Assembly (NCBI GenBank): GCA_023511995.1
Contig: JAIMAL010000026.1
Coordinates: 1-32,358, forward strand
Reading direction: 5' to 3'
Source: Burkholderiales bacterium
GTDB lineage: Bacteria > Pseudomonadota > Gammaproteobacteria > Burkholderiales > Thiobacteraceae
DNA: 32,358 bases
Shown in pieces: positions 1 through 6,432 of this stretch (its first letter is position 1; every line of letters starts with the position of its first letter). The position numbers were made by a program, and so were the translations under genes. A model generated the notes under the pieces. The model saw only the letters and a program-made list of their open reading frames with translations. It did not search any database and had not been told where the DNA came from.

Positions 1-1
1 T

Positions 2-76
2 GATGGGGCAAAATGCTCGCACATTCTGACCCACCTACCCGTTAATCAAAATTGCACTTCAAACTTGAATCCGCGA
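2..76 (+). repeat. Left copy of 75-bp terminal inverted repeat
   Basis: This stretch is the exact reverse complement of 32284-32358 over 75 bases, with identity stopping at 76/77 on this side and 32284/32283 on the other. It contains no readable transposase. The simplest reading is the outer end of a multicopy insertion element lying in opposite orientation at both window edges, with the rest of each copy outside the window. An assembly break at such a repeat would give the same picture. I could not place it in an IS family with confidence. Confidence 0.85.
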
Positions 77-114
77 TCTGCTTTTTTAGGCGGGGCAGAG
101 AGTTATCATTTAGA
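77..114 (+). promoter_or_regulatory. Truncated CRISPR leader remnant
   Basis: This AT-richer stretch lies directly before the first repeat and ends in TTATCATTTAGA. That resembles the leader-repeat junction of the E. coli type I-E array as I remember it (TTATGTTTAGA). Only 38 bp separate the terminal repeat from repeat 1. A full I-E leader with promoter and IHF site is longer, so the promoter-bearing part has probably been replaced by the element at the window edge. Confidence 0.5.
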
Positions 115-3100
115 GCCTTCCCCGCGCACGCGGGGATCGACCGTGCGCACGTCACCGGCGCACGGCGTCGCGCTGGCCTTCCCCGCGCACGCGGGGATCG
201 ACCCGCAAGGTGCCGGACATATACAGCCGCGTAGGCGCCTTCCCCGCGCACGCGGGGATCGACCGCTGGTGCCGCTTGGCATGCCCATACCGCAGCGGCC
301 TTCCCCGCGCACGCGGGGATCGACCTCCGCGTTGACCTCCAGCACGCGGGCGGCCAGAGCCTTCCCCGCGCACGCGGGGATCGACCCGGCGGCCATCCGG
401 CGCGTTCGTTGGCCGGGACGCCTTCCCCGCGCACGCGGGGATCGACCTGCAGGCGCCTACCCGGCGCTGGAGCATGAGACGCCTTCCCCGCGCACGCGGG
501 GATCGACCTCTCCCCCGGCCTGCGGGACTGGGCGCTGGCCTGCCTTCCCCGCGCACGCGGGGATCGACCTCTCAAGAAAACTGGCGGCCTGACCGCCAAC
601 GGGCCTTCCCCGCGCACGCGGGGATCGACCCATCCCTACAGGATCATCAGACGAGAAAGTGGCGCCTTCCCCGCGCACGCGGGGATCGACCCCACCCACA
701 AGCGCGGCGAGTTAAACAAGACACGCCTTCCCCGCGCACGCGGGGATCGACCTGCCCGGCCCTCGCAAGATGGCCGGGCTACAACGCCTTCCCCGCGCAC
801 GCGGGGATCGACCCCCGAAGATCGCAGGCGACGTGGCCGGGACGAAGCCTTCCCCGCGCACGCGGGGATCGACCTGGCTGGGGCTGCCGCTGCCGGGTGG
901 TGGGCGCGCCTTCCCCGCGCACGCGGGGATCGACCCCCGGCGCGATCGTCAACGCGAGCTACGTGAGCGCCTTCCCCGCGCACGCGGGGATCGACCCCAG
1001 GCATATAGCTGGTCGATGGCTCGCTGCTGGCCTTCCCCGCGCACGCGGGGATCGACCTCCGGCCCACATCGTGCGCGAGTGCCTCACCAAGCCTTCCCCG
1101 CGCACGCGGGGATCGACCCCAGCAGCGTGAGCGCTGGCACGGTCACCAACGGCCTTCCCCGCGCACGCGGGGATCGACCCACCACACGGCCTTGATGAGT
1201 CGGGCCGGTGATGCCTTCCCCGCGCACGCGGGGATCGACCCGCGTGCGGCTGTTGCCACGCGCCATCGTTGAAGCCTTCCCCGCGCACGCGGGGATCGAC
1301 CCGGGGATGTGGGCATCATCAAGGATATTGATGAGCCTTCCCCGCGCACGCGGGGATCGACCTGATGTGCTTTGCGCTTTTTAGCGCACGGTGTTGCCTT
1401 CCCCGCGCACGCGGGGATCGACCCCGGACGACCAGCTACGCGAACAGGATCAAGATGCCTTCCCCGCGCACGCGGGGATCGACCTGCCGAGAAGCCGAAG
1501 GCAGAGGCTAGCCCGGTGCCTTCCCCGCGCACGCGGGGATCGACCTGCGTGGCGGCCGATCCCAGGAGGCAGCCCGCCGCCTTCCCCGCGCACGCGGGGA
1601 TCGACCCGATGCCGCCGACTTGCCCAGCGGTGCGTGCTCGCCTTCCCCGCGCACGCGGGGATCGACCCCCTTACGGCGACGGCCTACGCATCCGGCTGAA
1701 GCCTTCCCCGCGCACGCGGGGATCGACCGGCGTCACCCAGCGCGCCCTGATGTGCGACAGCGCCTTCCCCGCGCACGCGGGGATCGACCCGTCGTCGGCA
1801 CCACGGGCGCCATCCCGGCGGCGCCTTCCCCGCGCACGCGGGGATCGACCTTTCTGAGCCGTGTCCGCGCTCTGGTTGAGCATGCCTTCCCCGCGCACGC
1901 GGGGATCGACCCCTGAGGCAGGGGAGCATCCGGCCGCTCGAAGAGCCTTCCCCGCGCACGCGGGGATCGACCCGGTGTTACTAGCACCGTTACCAGCCTC
2001 AACCCGCCTTCCCCGCGCACGCGGGGATCGACCCCAAGCGCCTGGTCTAGCATTCGACAGCCCCGTGCCTTCCCCGCGCACGCGGGGATCGACCTCTATC
2101 AAGCACCTCAGGCTTGAACTGCGCCACGCCTTCCCCGCGCACGCGGGGATCGACCCGCCCCCTGTTCGACTCCGAAAAGCGCAGCGAAGCCTTCCCCGCG
2201 CACGCGGGGATCGACCTGGTAAAAGCGCACCATGACCACGATCCATACTGCCTTCCCCGCGCACGCGGGGATCGACCCCCGCTGATTTCGCTGTTCGGGG
2301 CCGGGCCTGGGCCTTCCCCGCGCACGCGGGGATCGACCTTGTTCATGCTCGTGAGTGGAATCATCTTGCACGCCTTCCCCGCGCACGCGGGGATCGACCC
2401 GCCGTGTTGGCAGCCCGCGCAGAAAACATCGGGCCTTCCCCGCGCACGCGGGGATCGACCTCTGCTTGACGCGCAGCGGGGTGACGCTCAAGGGCCTTCC
2501 CCGCGCACGCGGGGATCGACCACCGCTGATGATTGCCAACAGCGATCAGTACGTGCCTTCCCCGCGCACGCGGGGATCGACCCCAGTCGCGCCCGGAGAA
2601 ACTCGACATCAGCCAGCCTTCCCCGCGCACGCGGGGATCGACCCCCCCGTGATTCTGGCCGCCGACGCCACCGACAGCCTTCCCCGCGCACGCGGGGATC
2701 GACCTCCGGCATCGACGAGGGCGGCGACCCACTCGTGGCCTTCCCCGCGCACGCGGGGATCGACCGTGAGGCTCACCGTGGACTTAGGCACCGTCTCCGC
2801 CTTCCCCGCGCACGCGGGGATCGACCCCAAATATTCCGCTTCGCTCATATCGCATCCCGGCCTTCCCCGCGCACGCGGGGATCGACCCAAACTCTACGAG
2901 GGCACGGTCGCGGTCAAGCGGCCTTCCCCGCGCACGCGGGGATCGACCCACGAACATCATCAGTGCGGCAGGGGGACACTTGCCTTCCCCGCGCACGCGG
3001 GGATCGACCCTTCCGTCTTCAGGCCGACGACATCAACCTTGAGCCTTCCCCGCGCACGCGGGGATCGACCCTCGCAGCGCGGCAAGTCCAGCACGCGACC

Positions 3101-3742
3101 TGTGCCTTCCCCGCGCACGCGGGGATCGACCCGCCATCACCATCTCCGCCATCACCAAGGCCAAGCCTTCCCCGCGCACGCGGGGATCGACCCCTCACCG
3201 CCCTGGTGTGGCTCAAGGATCAGCCGCCTTCCCCGCGCACGCGGGGATCGACCTCAGCCTTCATTTCCCAGAGCCCGATTCGCCACGCCTTCCCCGCGCA
3301 CGCGGGGTCGACCCTGCTCGATGCGGTCAGGCATGTCCACGCTCACACGCCTTCCCCGCGCACGCGGGGATCGACCCGACACCCTCTCGCTCCAGGAAAT
3401 CGCCCATGCGCCTTCCCCGCGCACGCGGGGATCGACCCGCGTAGGCGTTGCCAAGACAAAGCGAGGTCTCGCCTTCCCCGCGCACGCGGGGATCGACCCC
3501 AGCAGCCGGCGTCCTTCCGATCCAGTCGCAGGCCTTCCCCGCGCACGCGGGGATCGACCCGTCAGCACCAACACCTTCGAGCTGGAGGGGGTGCCTTCCC
3601 CGCGCACGCGGGGATCGACCCTTGACGCCACCACCAGGAGACTCCGCCATGACGCCTTCCCCGCGCACGCGGGGATCGACCTGCTCCTTGCGCGCTAGCG
3701 CATCGGCACGACTGGCCTTCCCCGCGCACGCGGGGATCGACC
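115..3742 (+). CRISPR. Type I-E-like CRISPR array, 60 repeats, 59 spacers
   Basis: The 28-nt repeat starts GCCTTCCCCGCG, ends GGGGATCGACC and holds an inner palindrome (CCCCGCG/CGCGGGG). It matches the type I-E family in sense orientation, so the crRNA would be read from the plus strand. Repeat starts run at exactly 61-nt steps from 115 to 3287 (52 intervals of 33-nt spacers). One 62-nt step follows, then 61-nt steps again to the last repeat at 3715. Nearly all repeats look identical by eye; repeat 53 lacks one base. No cas gene lies in the window, so it is either an orphan array or its cas genes lie beyond the left edge. All spacers looked unique, and none visibly matches DNA elsewhere in the window. 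Confidence 0.98.
3287..3313 (+). repeat. Degenerate CRISPR repeat 53 with 35-nt spacer
   Basis: This repeat reads GGGGTCGACC instead of GGGGATCGACC, so it is 27 nt long. The spacer after it (3314-3348) is 35 nt, the only spacer not 33 nt long in the main array. Both irregularities sit at the same repeat-spacer junction. Confidence 0.9.
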
Positions 3743-3752
3743 TGTGGTGGAG

Positions 3753-3896
3753 ATGGCCTGGACGGACGCGCGGAATTTTCTCACGGCGGCGCGGACGATG
3801 CGCCGTCAGCGCCTGCTGGACATGGCGGTGGCCGTACGAGTGGCGCAGGCCGAGAAAAAGGACTGGGAGCGGTGGGTGAAGGAGGTCAGCGGATGA
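3753..3896 (+). CDS. Small phage tail-region-like protein (47 aa)
   Basis: The ORF begins 10 bp after the last regular CRISPR repeat. It is highly charged and helical in appearance, with Arg/Lys-rich and Trp-containing stretches such as DARNFLTAARTMRRQ and a tail KDWERWVKEVSG. Two in-frame GTG codons at 3744 and 3747 are alternative starts. It is followed on the same strand by a tape-measure-like start at 4102, an order typical of phage tail modules where very short ORFs precede the tape measure gene. Part of it recurs in degenerate form near 6690, beside the second immunity-like copy. Its function is unknown. Phage origin is inferred from context and style, not from a named family. Confidence 0.5.
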   Translation: MAWTDARNFLTAARTMRRQRLLDMAVAVRVAQAEKKDWERWVKEVSG

Positions 3897-4092
3897 TGAT
3901 TTCGGTGTCGGGCGCGGCCAGCGCGTCGATCCACGCCACCAGCGCGCCGTATCCCGTCCAGCCGAGCAGCAGACCGACGGCGAAGACGCGCAGCTCGCCG
4001 CGCCAGTCATGGCCGCGCAGGCGCGCAACGAGCGACGGCAGGATGGCGCAGACGATGACGTATAGGGCGGCAATGCCAAGCACAGCGGTCAT
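3886..4092 (-). CDS. Superinfection-immunity-like small membrane protein (68 aa)
   Basis: This 68-residue protein has an N-terminal hydrophobic helix (about residues 4-24), a short basic loop (ARLRGHDWRGEL) and a second helix with the sequence LLLGWTGYGALVAWIDAL. The LLGW-T-x-x-G-x-x-x-A pattern is what I associate with the superinfection immunity (Imm-like) family of two-helix membrane proteins, which block DNA entry by related phages. It lies on the minus strand between the small tail ORF (overlapping its 3' end by 11 bp) and the tape-measure-like start. No strong ribosome binding site is visible. A diverged inverted copy lies at 6433-6678. The family call is moderate; a generic phage membrane protein is the alternative. 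Confidence 0.5.
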   Translation of the reverse strand: MTAVLGIAALYVIVCAILPSLVARLRGHDWRGELRVFAVGLLLGWTGYGALVAWIDALAAPDTEIIIR

Positions 4093-4101
4093 GTGAGCAT
4101 C

Positions 4102-4314
4102 ATGGCGGATAGCAAGCTCGAGATCAAGATCACCGCCGACAACCGCCAGGCAGTGGCGGCCCTGGGCGAGTCGGCGCGCGCCATGGGGGTGGTCGCGCAG
4201 AAGGTCGAAGTGGCGAAGGTCAAGATTGGCGACATGGCCAAGGCATTCGCGCTTGGTCAGGCGGCGTTCCGCCTTCCCCGCGCACGCGGGGATCGACCTG
4301 GCCAGATTCCTTGA
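4102..4314 (+). pseudogene. Tape-measure-like protein N-terminus, cut by a CRISPR repeat
   Basis: The first ~56 codons (MADSKLEIKITADNRQ, then a helix with GESARAMGVVAQKV) look like the N-terminus of a phage tail tape measure protein, which normally runs for hundreds of residues. The frame enters the CRISPR-type repeat at 4271 and stops at 4312-4314 after translating it as LPRARGDRP. The body of the gene is absent downstream. A GTG at 4093 is an alternative start. This is a truncated phage gene joined to a CRISPR repeat. The identity rests on N-terminal style only. Confidence 0.5.
4271..4298 (+). CRISPR. Isolated full-length CRISPR repeat
   Basis: This is a perfect 28-nt copy of the array repeat in the same orientation, 528 bp after the last array repeat. 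It has phage-like DNA on both sides rather than a spacer-repeat unit. Confidence 0.95.
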
Positions 4315-4374
4315 CATCTCCCGGTTGTCCAGAGCCAGCTTGATGCCGATCGTCAAATTGCCTACAGTGGCTAC

Positions 4375-4494
4375 ATGCGCACCCTTGCCATCATGTTCTT
4401 CGCCGCCGCCGCGCCCTTCGCCGCGCTGGGCGGATCATTCGCTGGCGCGGCGGCCTTCGTCGCCATCGCGCTCGCGCTCATTTTTGCTCGCTGA
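4375..4494 (+). CDS. Small hydrophobic protein (39 aa)
   Basis: The ORF encodes a 39-residue protein that is almost entirely hydrophobic: MRTLAIMFFAAAAPF, then a Gly-Ser-Gly hinge and a second Ala/Ile/Leu-rich helix ending in FAR. Such tiny one- or two-helix proteins are common in phage lysis or early regions, but no family is recognisable. A ribosome binding site is not obvious. It lies between a CRISPR repeat and a chimeric ORF, so it could be a fragment. Confidence 0.4.
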   Translation: MRTLAIMFFAAAAPFAALGGSFAGAAAFVAIALALIFAR

Positions 4495-4502
4495 CCTACT
4501 TC

Positions 4503-4769
4503 TTCCGCTATGCGATTGTCAGGCAGACCGAGGACGAGCTTGTCCGGGGGCCTGGGCGGGACATCCTGCTGTCGATCCGGCAAGGCAGGCTGTATGCGGC
4601 GCTTCACCGCGAGGCGGCGGGCGGCCGGCTGGTCGCGGCGGTTGATGTGGAGCGTCTGCGGCTGGCCACACTGCACGTCAAGGCGTTAGGCCGGGCGGCC
4701 AGCTTGCGCGATGAAGCCGTGGTGGAACAGGGACGCGAGGCGAGAGGAATTCGGCGATGGTTCGGTTGA
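4503..4769 (+). pseudogene. Chimeric open frame with duplicated segment
   Basis: The frame is open with no good start codon. It begins FRYAIVRQTEDEL, which repeats an internal segment of the 5494-5877 protein (FRYAIARQTEDEL). At DNA level about 41 of 42 bases match between 4503-4543 and 5755-5795. It then diverges into an unrelated charged sequence (LLSIRQGRLYAALHREA and onward to RRWFG) and stops at 4767-4769, overlapping the start of the next gene. The jump from shared to unique sequence indicates recombination between related cassettes. I do not recognise the downstream part. Confidence 0.45.
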
Positions 4770-5113
4770 AGATCGATGTGCGGCGCCCGCTGGCCTACGG
4801 GGCGCTTTCCTGTTTTGACGGGATCGTCGATGGCCGCGAGGCCTGGGAGTTCGACATGGATGAAACACTCGCGCTGCGATCGATGTTCGAGTTTGCGCGC
4901 GAGATGGGCTTGCTCGATGCCGCGGCCATCGGCGAGCTCGACCGGATCGATGCCTTCTGGCGCGCGCACCCGCAAGCCTTCGATGCGGCCTTTGCCCATG
5001 AGCACGCGGCCGACAAGGCGCGGGTGCTGGAGGGCTTGGTCGAAGACGAGAACGGCGATCCCGTGCCGCCGCCCGCTTCCCACTGGTGGTGGCGGCCATC
5101 GGGCCGGTGGTAG
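4757..5113 (+). CDS. Trp-tail protein A (118 aa), unknown function
   Basis: The ATG at 4757 has a GAGAGGA ribosome binding site 8 bp upstream. The protein is acidic and soluble, 118 aa, with a helix-rich middle (AIGELDRIDAFWRAHPQAFDAAF) and a C-terminus ending HWWWRPSGRW. The block WRAHPxAFDAxF and the tail HWWWRPS-x-RW are shared with the protein at 5494-5877, so the two are diverged paralogs. A 49-bp sequence covering the tail and 3' flank is nearly identical in both. No known domain is recognised. The setting between CRISPR repeats and beside phage-like genes suggests phage origin. Confidence 0.6.
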   Translation: MVRLKIDVRRPLAYGALSCFDGIVDGREAWEFDMDETLALRSMFEFAREMGLLDAAAIGELDRIDAFWRAHPQAFDAAFAHEHAADKARVLEGLVEDENGDPVPPPASHWWWRPSGRW

Positions 5114-5129
5114 TCAGTCCTGATGCGCT
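5081..5129 (+). repeat. Shared 3' boundary sequence, copy 1
   Basis: This 49-bp sequence spans the last codons of the first Trp-tail gene and its 3' flank. It has the core GTGGTAGTCAGTCCTGA and differs from 5845-5893 at only two positions. On the minus strand it also spells RIRTDYHR-P-DGRHHQ, matching the C-terminus of the zinc-finger gene that overlaps copy 3. Confidence 0.85.
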
Positions 5130-5159
5130 TGATTTGGAGCATTCAGTGAGGAGGTCATT

Positions 5160-5432
5160 ATGGCGCGCGATCTGGAAGCGGATCGGTTAGTGTTCTGGCA
5201 AACCCCGGAAGAGGAAGGGGTCGGCGGCGCAGAGATCGCCTCCTGGACGATCAATCTCAACCTGGATTATGAGGCCGGTGAGATTACGCCGGAAGAGCTG
5301 CAGGCGTTGCGCGAGATTTTGTCGAAAAGCCCGTGGAAGCATGAGCCGCTCCATGTCGAATGGTGTCGCGAGGTACGCAGAGAAGAGGGATATGGCCGCG
5401 AGCGCTTCTGGTGGTGGCCGGAGACGTGGTAG
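5160..5432 (+). CDS. Trp-tail protein B (90 aa), unknown function
   Basis: The start at 5160 is supported by a strong GAGGAGGT ribosome binding site. The 90-aa acidic protein has a short strand-like region (ASWTINLNLDYEAGEI), then a helix (TPEELQALREILSK), and ends with RFWWWPETW. Only the Trp-rich tail and the 3' flank (TGGTAGTCAGTCCTGA) are shared with the neighbouring A and C proteins; the rest is different. Sharing the 3' end while differing in the body is unusual for simple tandem duplication. No known family is recognised. Confidence 0.6.
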   Translation: MARDLEADRLVFWQTPEEEGVGGAEIASWTINLNLDYEAGEITPEELQALREILSKSPWKHEPLHVEWCREVRREEGYGRERFWWWPETW

Positions 5433-5448
5433 TCAGTCCTGAGGCGCT
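5409..5448 (+). repeat. Shared 3' boundary sequence, copy 2
   Basis: This copy at the end of the second Trp-tail gene is shorter and more diverged. It has TGGTGGTGGC near the stop, then GTGGTAGTCAGTCCTGA and GCGCT, with six bases missing relative to the other two copies. Confidence 0.8.
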
Positions 5449-5493
5449 TCCCATGCAGCCCGGTGGGCGCAAGATCAGCAAAGGGTGGCTGTC

Positions 5494-5877
5494 ATGGTGA
5501 AAACCGTCGGCGATTTCAATGAAGCGGTGGCATTCATGCTTGCGCGCCTTTCATGGTATGACATGGTGCGCGAGGAGGAGATCCCCTGGTGGGAGGAGGC
5601 TGGCTTTGCCGTGGTCGATGAGGAGGTGCTGCGCGCCCGCTCGGCGCTGGAGCTTCTCAAGGATGCAGGCTACACGCTGCCCGAGGATGCGCTGGCGATG
5701 ATGGCGGCGGCCGATGCGCAGTGGCGCGCCCACCCAGCGGCGTTCGACGCGATGTTCCGCTATGCGATTGCCAGGCAGACCGAGGACGAGCTCGCGGGCT
5801 GGGTCGTGCTGGAGGATGGTTCGACGCCGAGGATACCGCCCGCTCACTGGTGGTGGCGGCCATCGAGCCGGTGGTAG
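5494..5877 (+). CDS. Trp-tail protein C (127 aa), unknown function
   Basis: The ATG at 5494 sits 8 bp after an AAAGGG motif; a GTG at 5485 is the alternative start. The 127-aa acidic protein contains WYDMVREEEIPWWEEAGF, a helical region (SALELLKDAGYTLPEDAL), the WRAHPAAFDAMF block shared with protein A, FRYAIARQTEDEL shared with the chimera at 4503, and the tail HWWWRPSSRW. Its 3' end overlaps the 3' end of the zinc-finger gene on the opposite strand by 34 bp. No recognised domain. With A and B it forms a small paralogous cluster in one direction. Confidence 0.6.
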   Translation: MVKTVGDFNEAVAFMLARLSWYDMVREEEIPWWEEAGFAVVDEEVLRARSALELLKDAGYTLPEDALAMMAAADAQWRAHPAAFDAMFRYAIARQTEDELAGWVVLEDGSTPRIPPAHWWWRPSSRW

Positions 5878-6064
5878 TCAGTCCTGATTCGCTCCCAGTC
5901 GTCGCGGCACTCAGGCGAGCACCAGCGTCGGCTATCGGGAAGCGGTTCGCCGCACCAGAGACACACGCCCGCGGGAGAGGGCCCCACGGGCTTTTTTTTT
6001 GCGCCAGCGCGGCGCCGAGCAGCGGTTTCGCCAGATCGTTGGCGCGGTCGGCTTGATCGGCCAT
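5844..6064 (-). pseudogene. Phage C4 zinc-finger protein with a frameshift at a 9-A tract
   Basis: The start at 6064 gives MADQADRANDLAKPLLGAAL, a typical opening for small phage zinc-finger proteins of TraR/DksA-like style. The zinc motif CLWCGEPLPDSRRWCSPEC (C-x2-C, then C-x3-C) followed by RDDWER lies in the other frame. The two halves join across a run of nine A on the coding strand (T run at 5992-6000). One more A, or a -1 ribosomal slip on the A run, would give a continuous ~73-aa protein. It could be a true pseudogene, a homopolymer sequencing error or programmed frameshifting. It appears to be the second gene of a minus-strand pair with the fragment ending at 6108. Confidence 0.6.
5845..5893 (+). 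repeat. Shared 3' boundary sequence, copy 3
   Basis: This near-identical partner of 5081-5129 encodes the tail of protein C on the plus strand and the last residues of the zinc-finger protein on the minus strand. Here both readings end in real stop codons, so this may be the ancestral arrangement. Confidence 0.85.
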
Positions 6065-6107
6065 GGGTCACTTCGTCCCACTAGCGGAGAGCGTCGATGC
6101 GGGCGCG

Positions 6108-6326
6108 TCAGGCTTCGTAGAGGCTGGCGGCGTCGAGGATCCACCGGGCGATGTCGGCGTCGGTGGTGTCTCCCTCACCCCCGGCCCCTCTCCCCGAGGG
6201 AGAGGGGAAGATGGAGGCGGCCCCTCTCCCGGAGGGAGAGGGGAGGATGGGATCGGCGGCAGGGGCTGCAATAGCGCCGCCGGTGGTCGAGGCCAGCTTG
6301 ATGCCGCAAGCGGGGGCGTCGTGGAG
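6108..6326 (-). pseudogene. C-terminal fragment of an unknown phage-like protein, interrupted by REP sequence
   Basis: The minus-strand frame ends with TTDADIARWILDAASLYEA and a stop at 6108, 43 bp before the zinc-finger gene start. That fits an upstream partner in a phage operon. Its middle is translated REP-type palindrome (PSPSGRGA twice) and its upstream part (GIKLASTTGGAIAAPAADP) runs into the CRISPR repeat at 6330. It therefore lacks a natural N-terminus. The family is unknown. Confidence 0.35.
6172..6245. repeat. Doublet of REP-like palindromes
   Basis: Two tandem palindromic units of the kind CCCCTCTCCC...GGGAGAGGGG sit here, the first preceded by CCCTCACCCCCGG. This is the widespread GAGAGGGG-type dispersed palindrome of proteobacterial genomes. 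Further copies lie inside the mod and res genes and in degraded form near 13663. Confidence 0.85.
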
Positions 6327-6329
6327 CAG

Positions 6330-6415
6330 CCCTTCCCCGCGCACGCGGGGATCGACCCTCGCGCCACAAAACTAGGAAGCAAAGACGCCAGCCTTCCCCG
6401 CGCCGGGGATCGACC
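6330..6415 (+). CRISPR. Terminal two-repeat mini-array
   Basis: A repeat at 6330-6357 (first base C instead of G) is followed by a 33-nt spacer and then a 25-nt repeat at 6391-6415 that has lost three bases in its centre. The 61-nt period equals that of the main array. Degenerate repeats are typical of the old, leader-distal end of an array, so these look like the original tail of the array at 115-3742. Confidence 0.9.
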
Positions 6416-6432
6416 CCACGCCCAGTACCTAA

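Noticed and set aside
2-76. Transposase gene in the terminal repeats
   Set aside because: Only 75 bp are visible and no readable protein motif is present; naming an IS family would be guesswork.
115-3742. Self-targeting spacers against the phage-like segment in the window
   Set aside because: By-eye comparison found no spacer matching 3743-6838 or the chromosomal genes; an exact search is still the decisive test.
42-3879. Many long open frames rich in RARGDRP, IPACAGKA or VDPRVRGEG repeats
   Set aside because: They are translations of CRISPR repeats and spacers; no starts, ribosome binding sites or family features support them.
4334-6306. Shared 15-mer at 4334-4348 and 6292-6306 near CRISPR repeats
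   Set aside because: Too short to carry meaning in a high-GC window; flanks do not align, though both read GIKLA on the minus strand.
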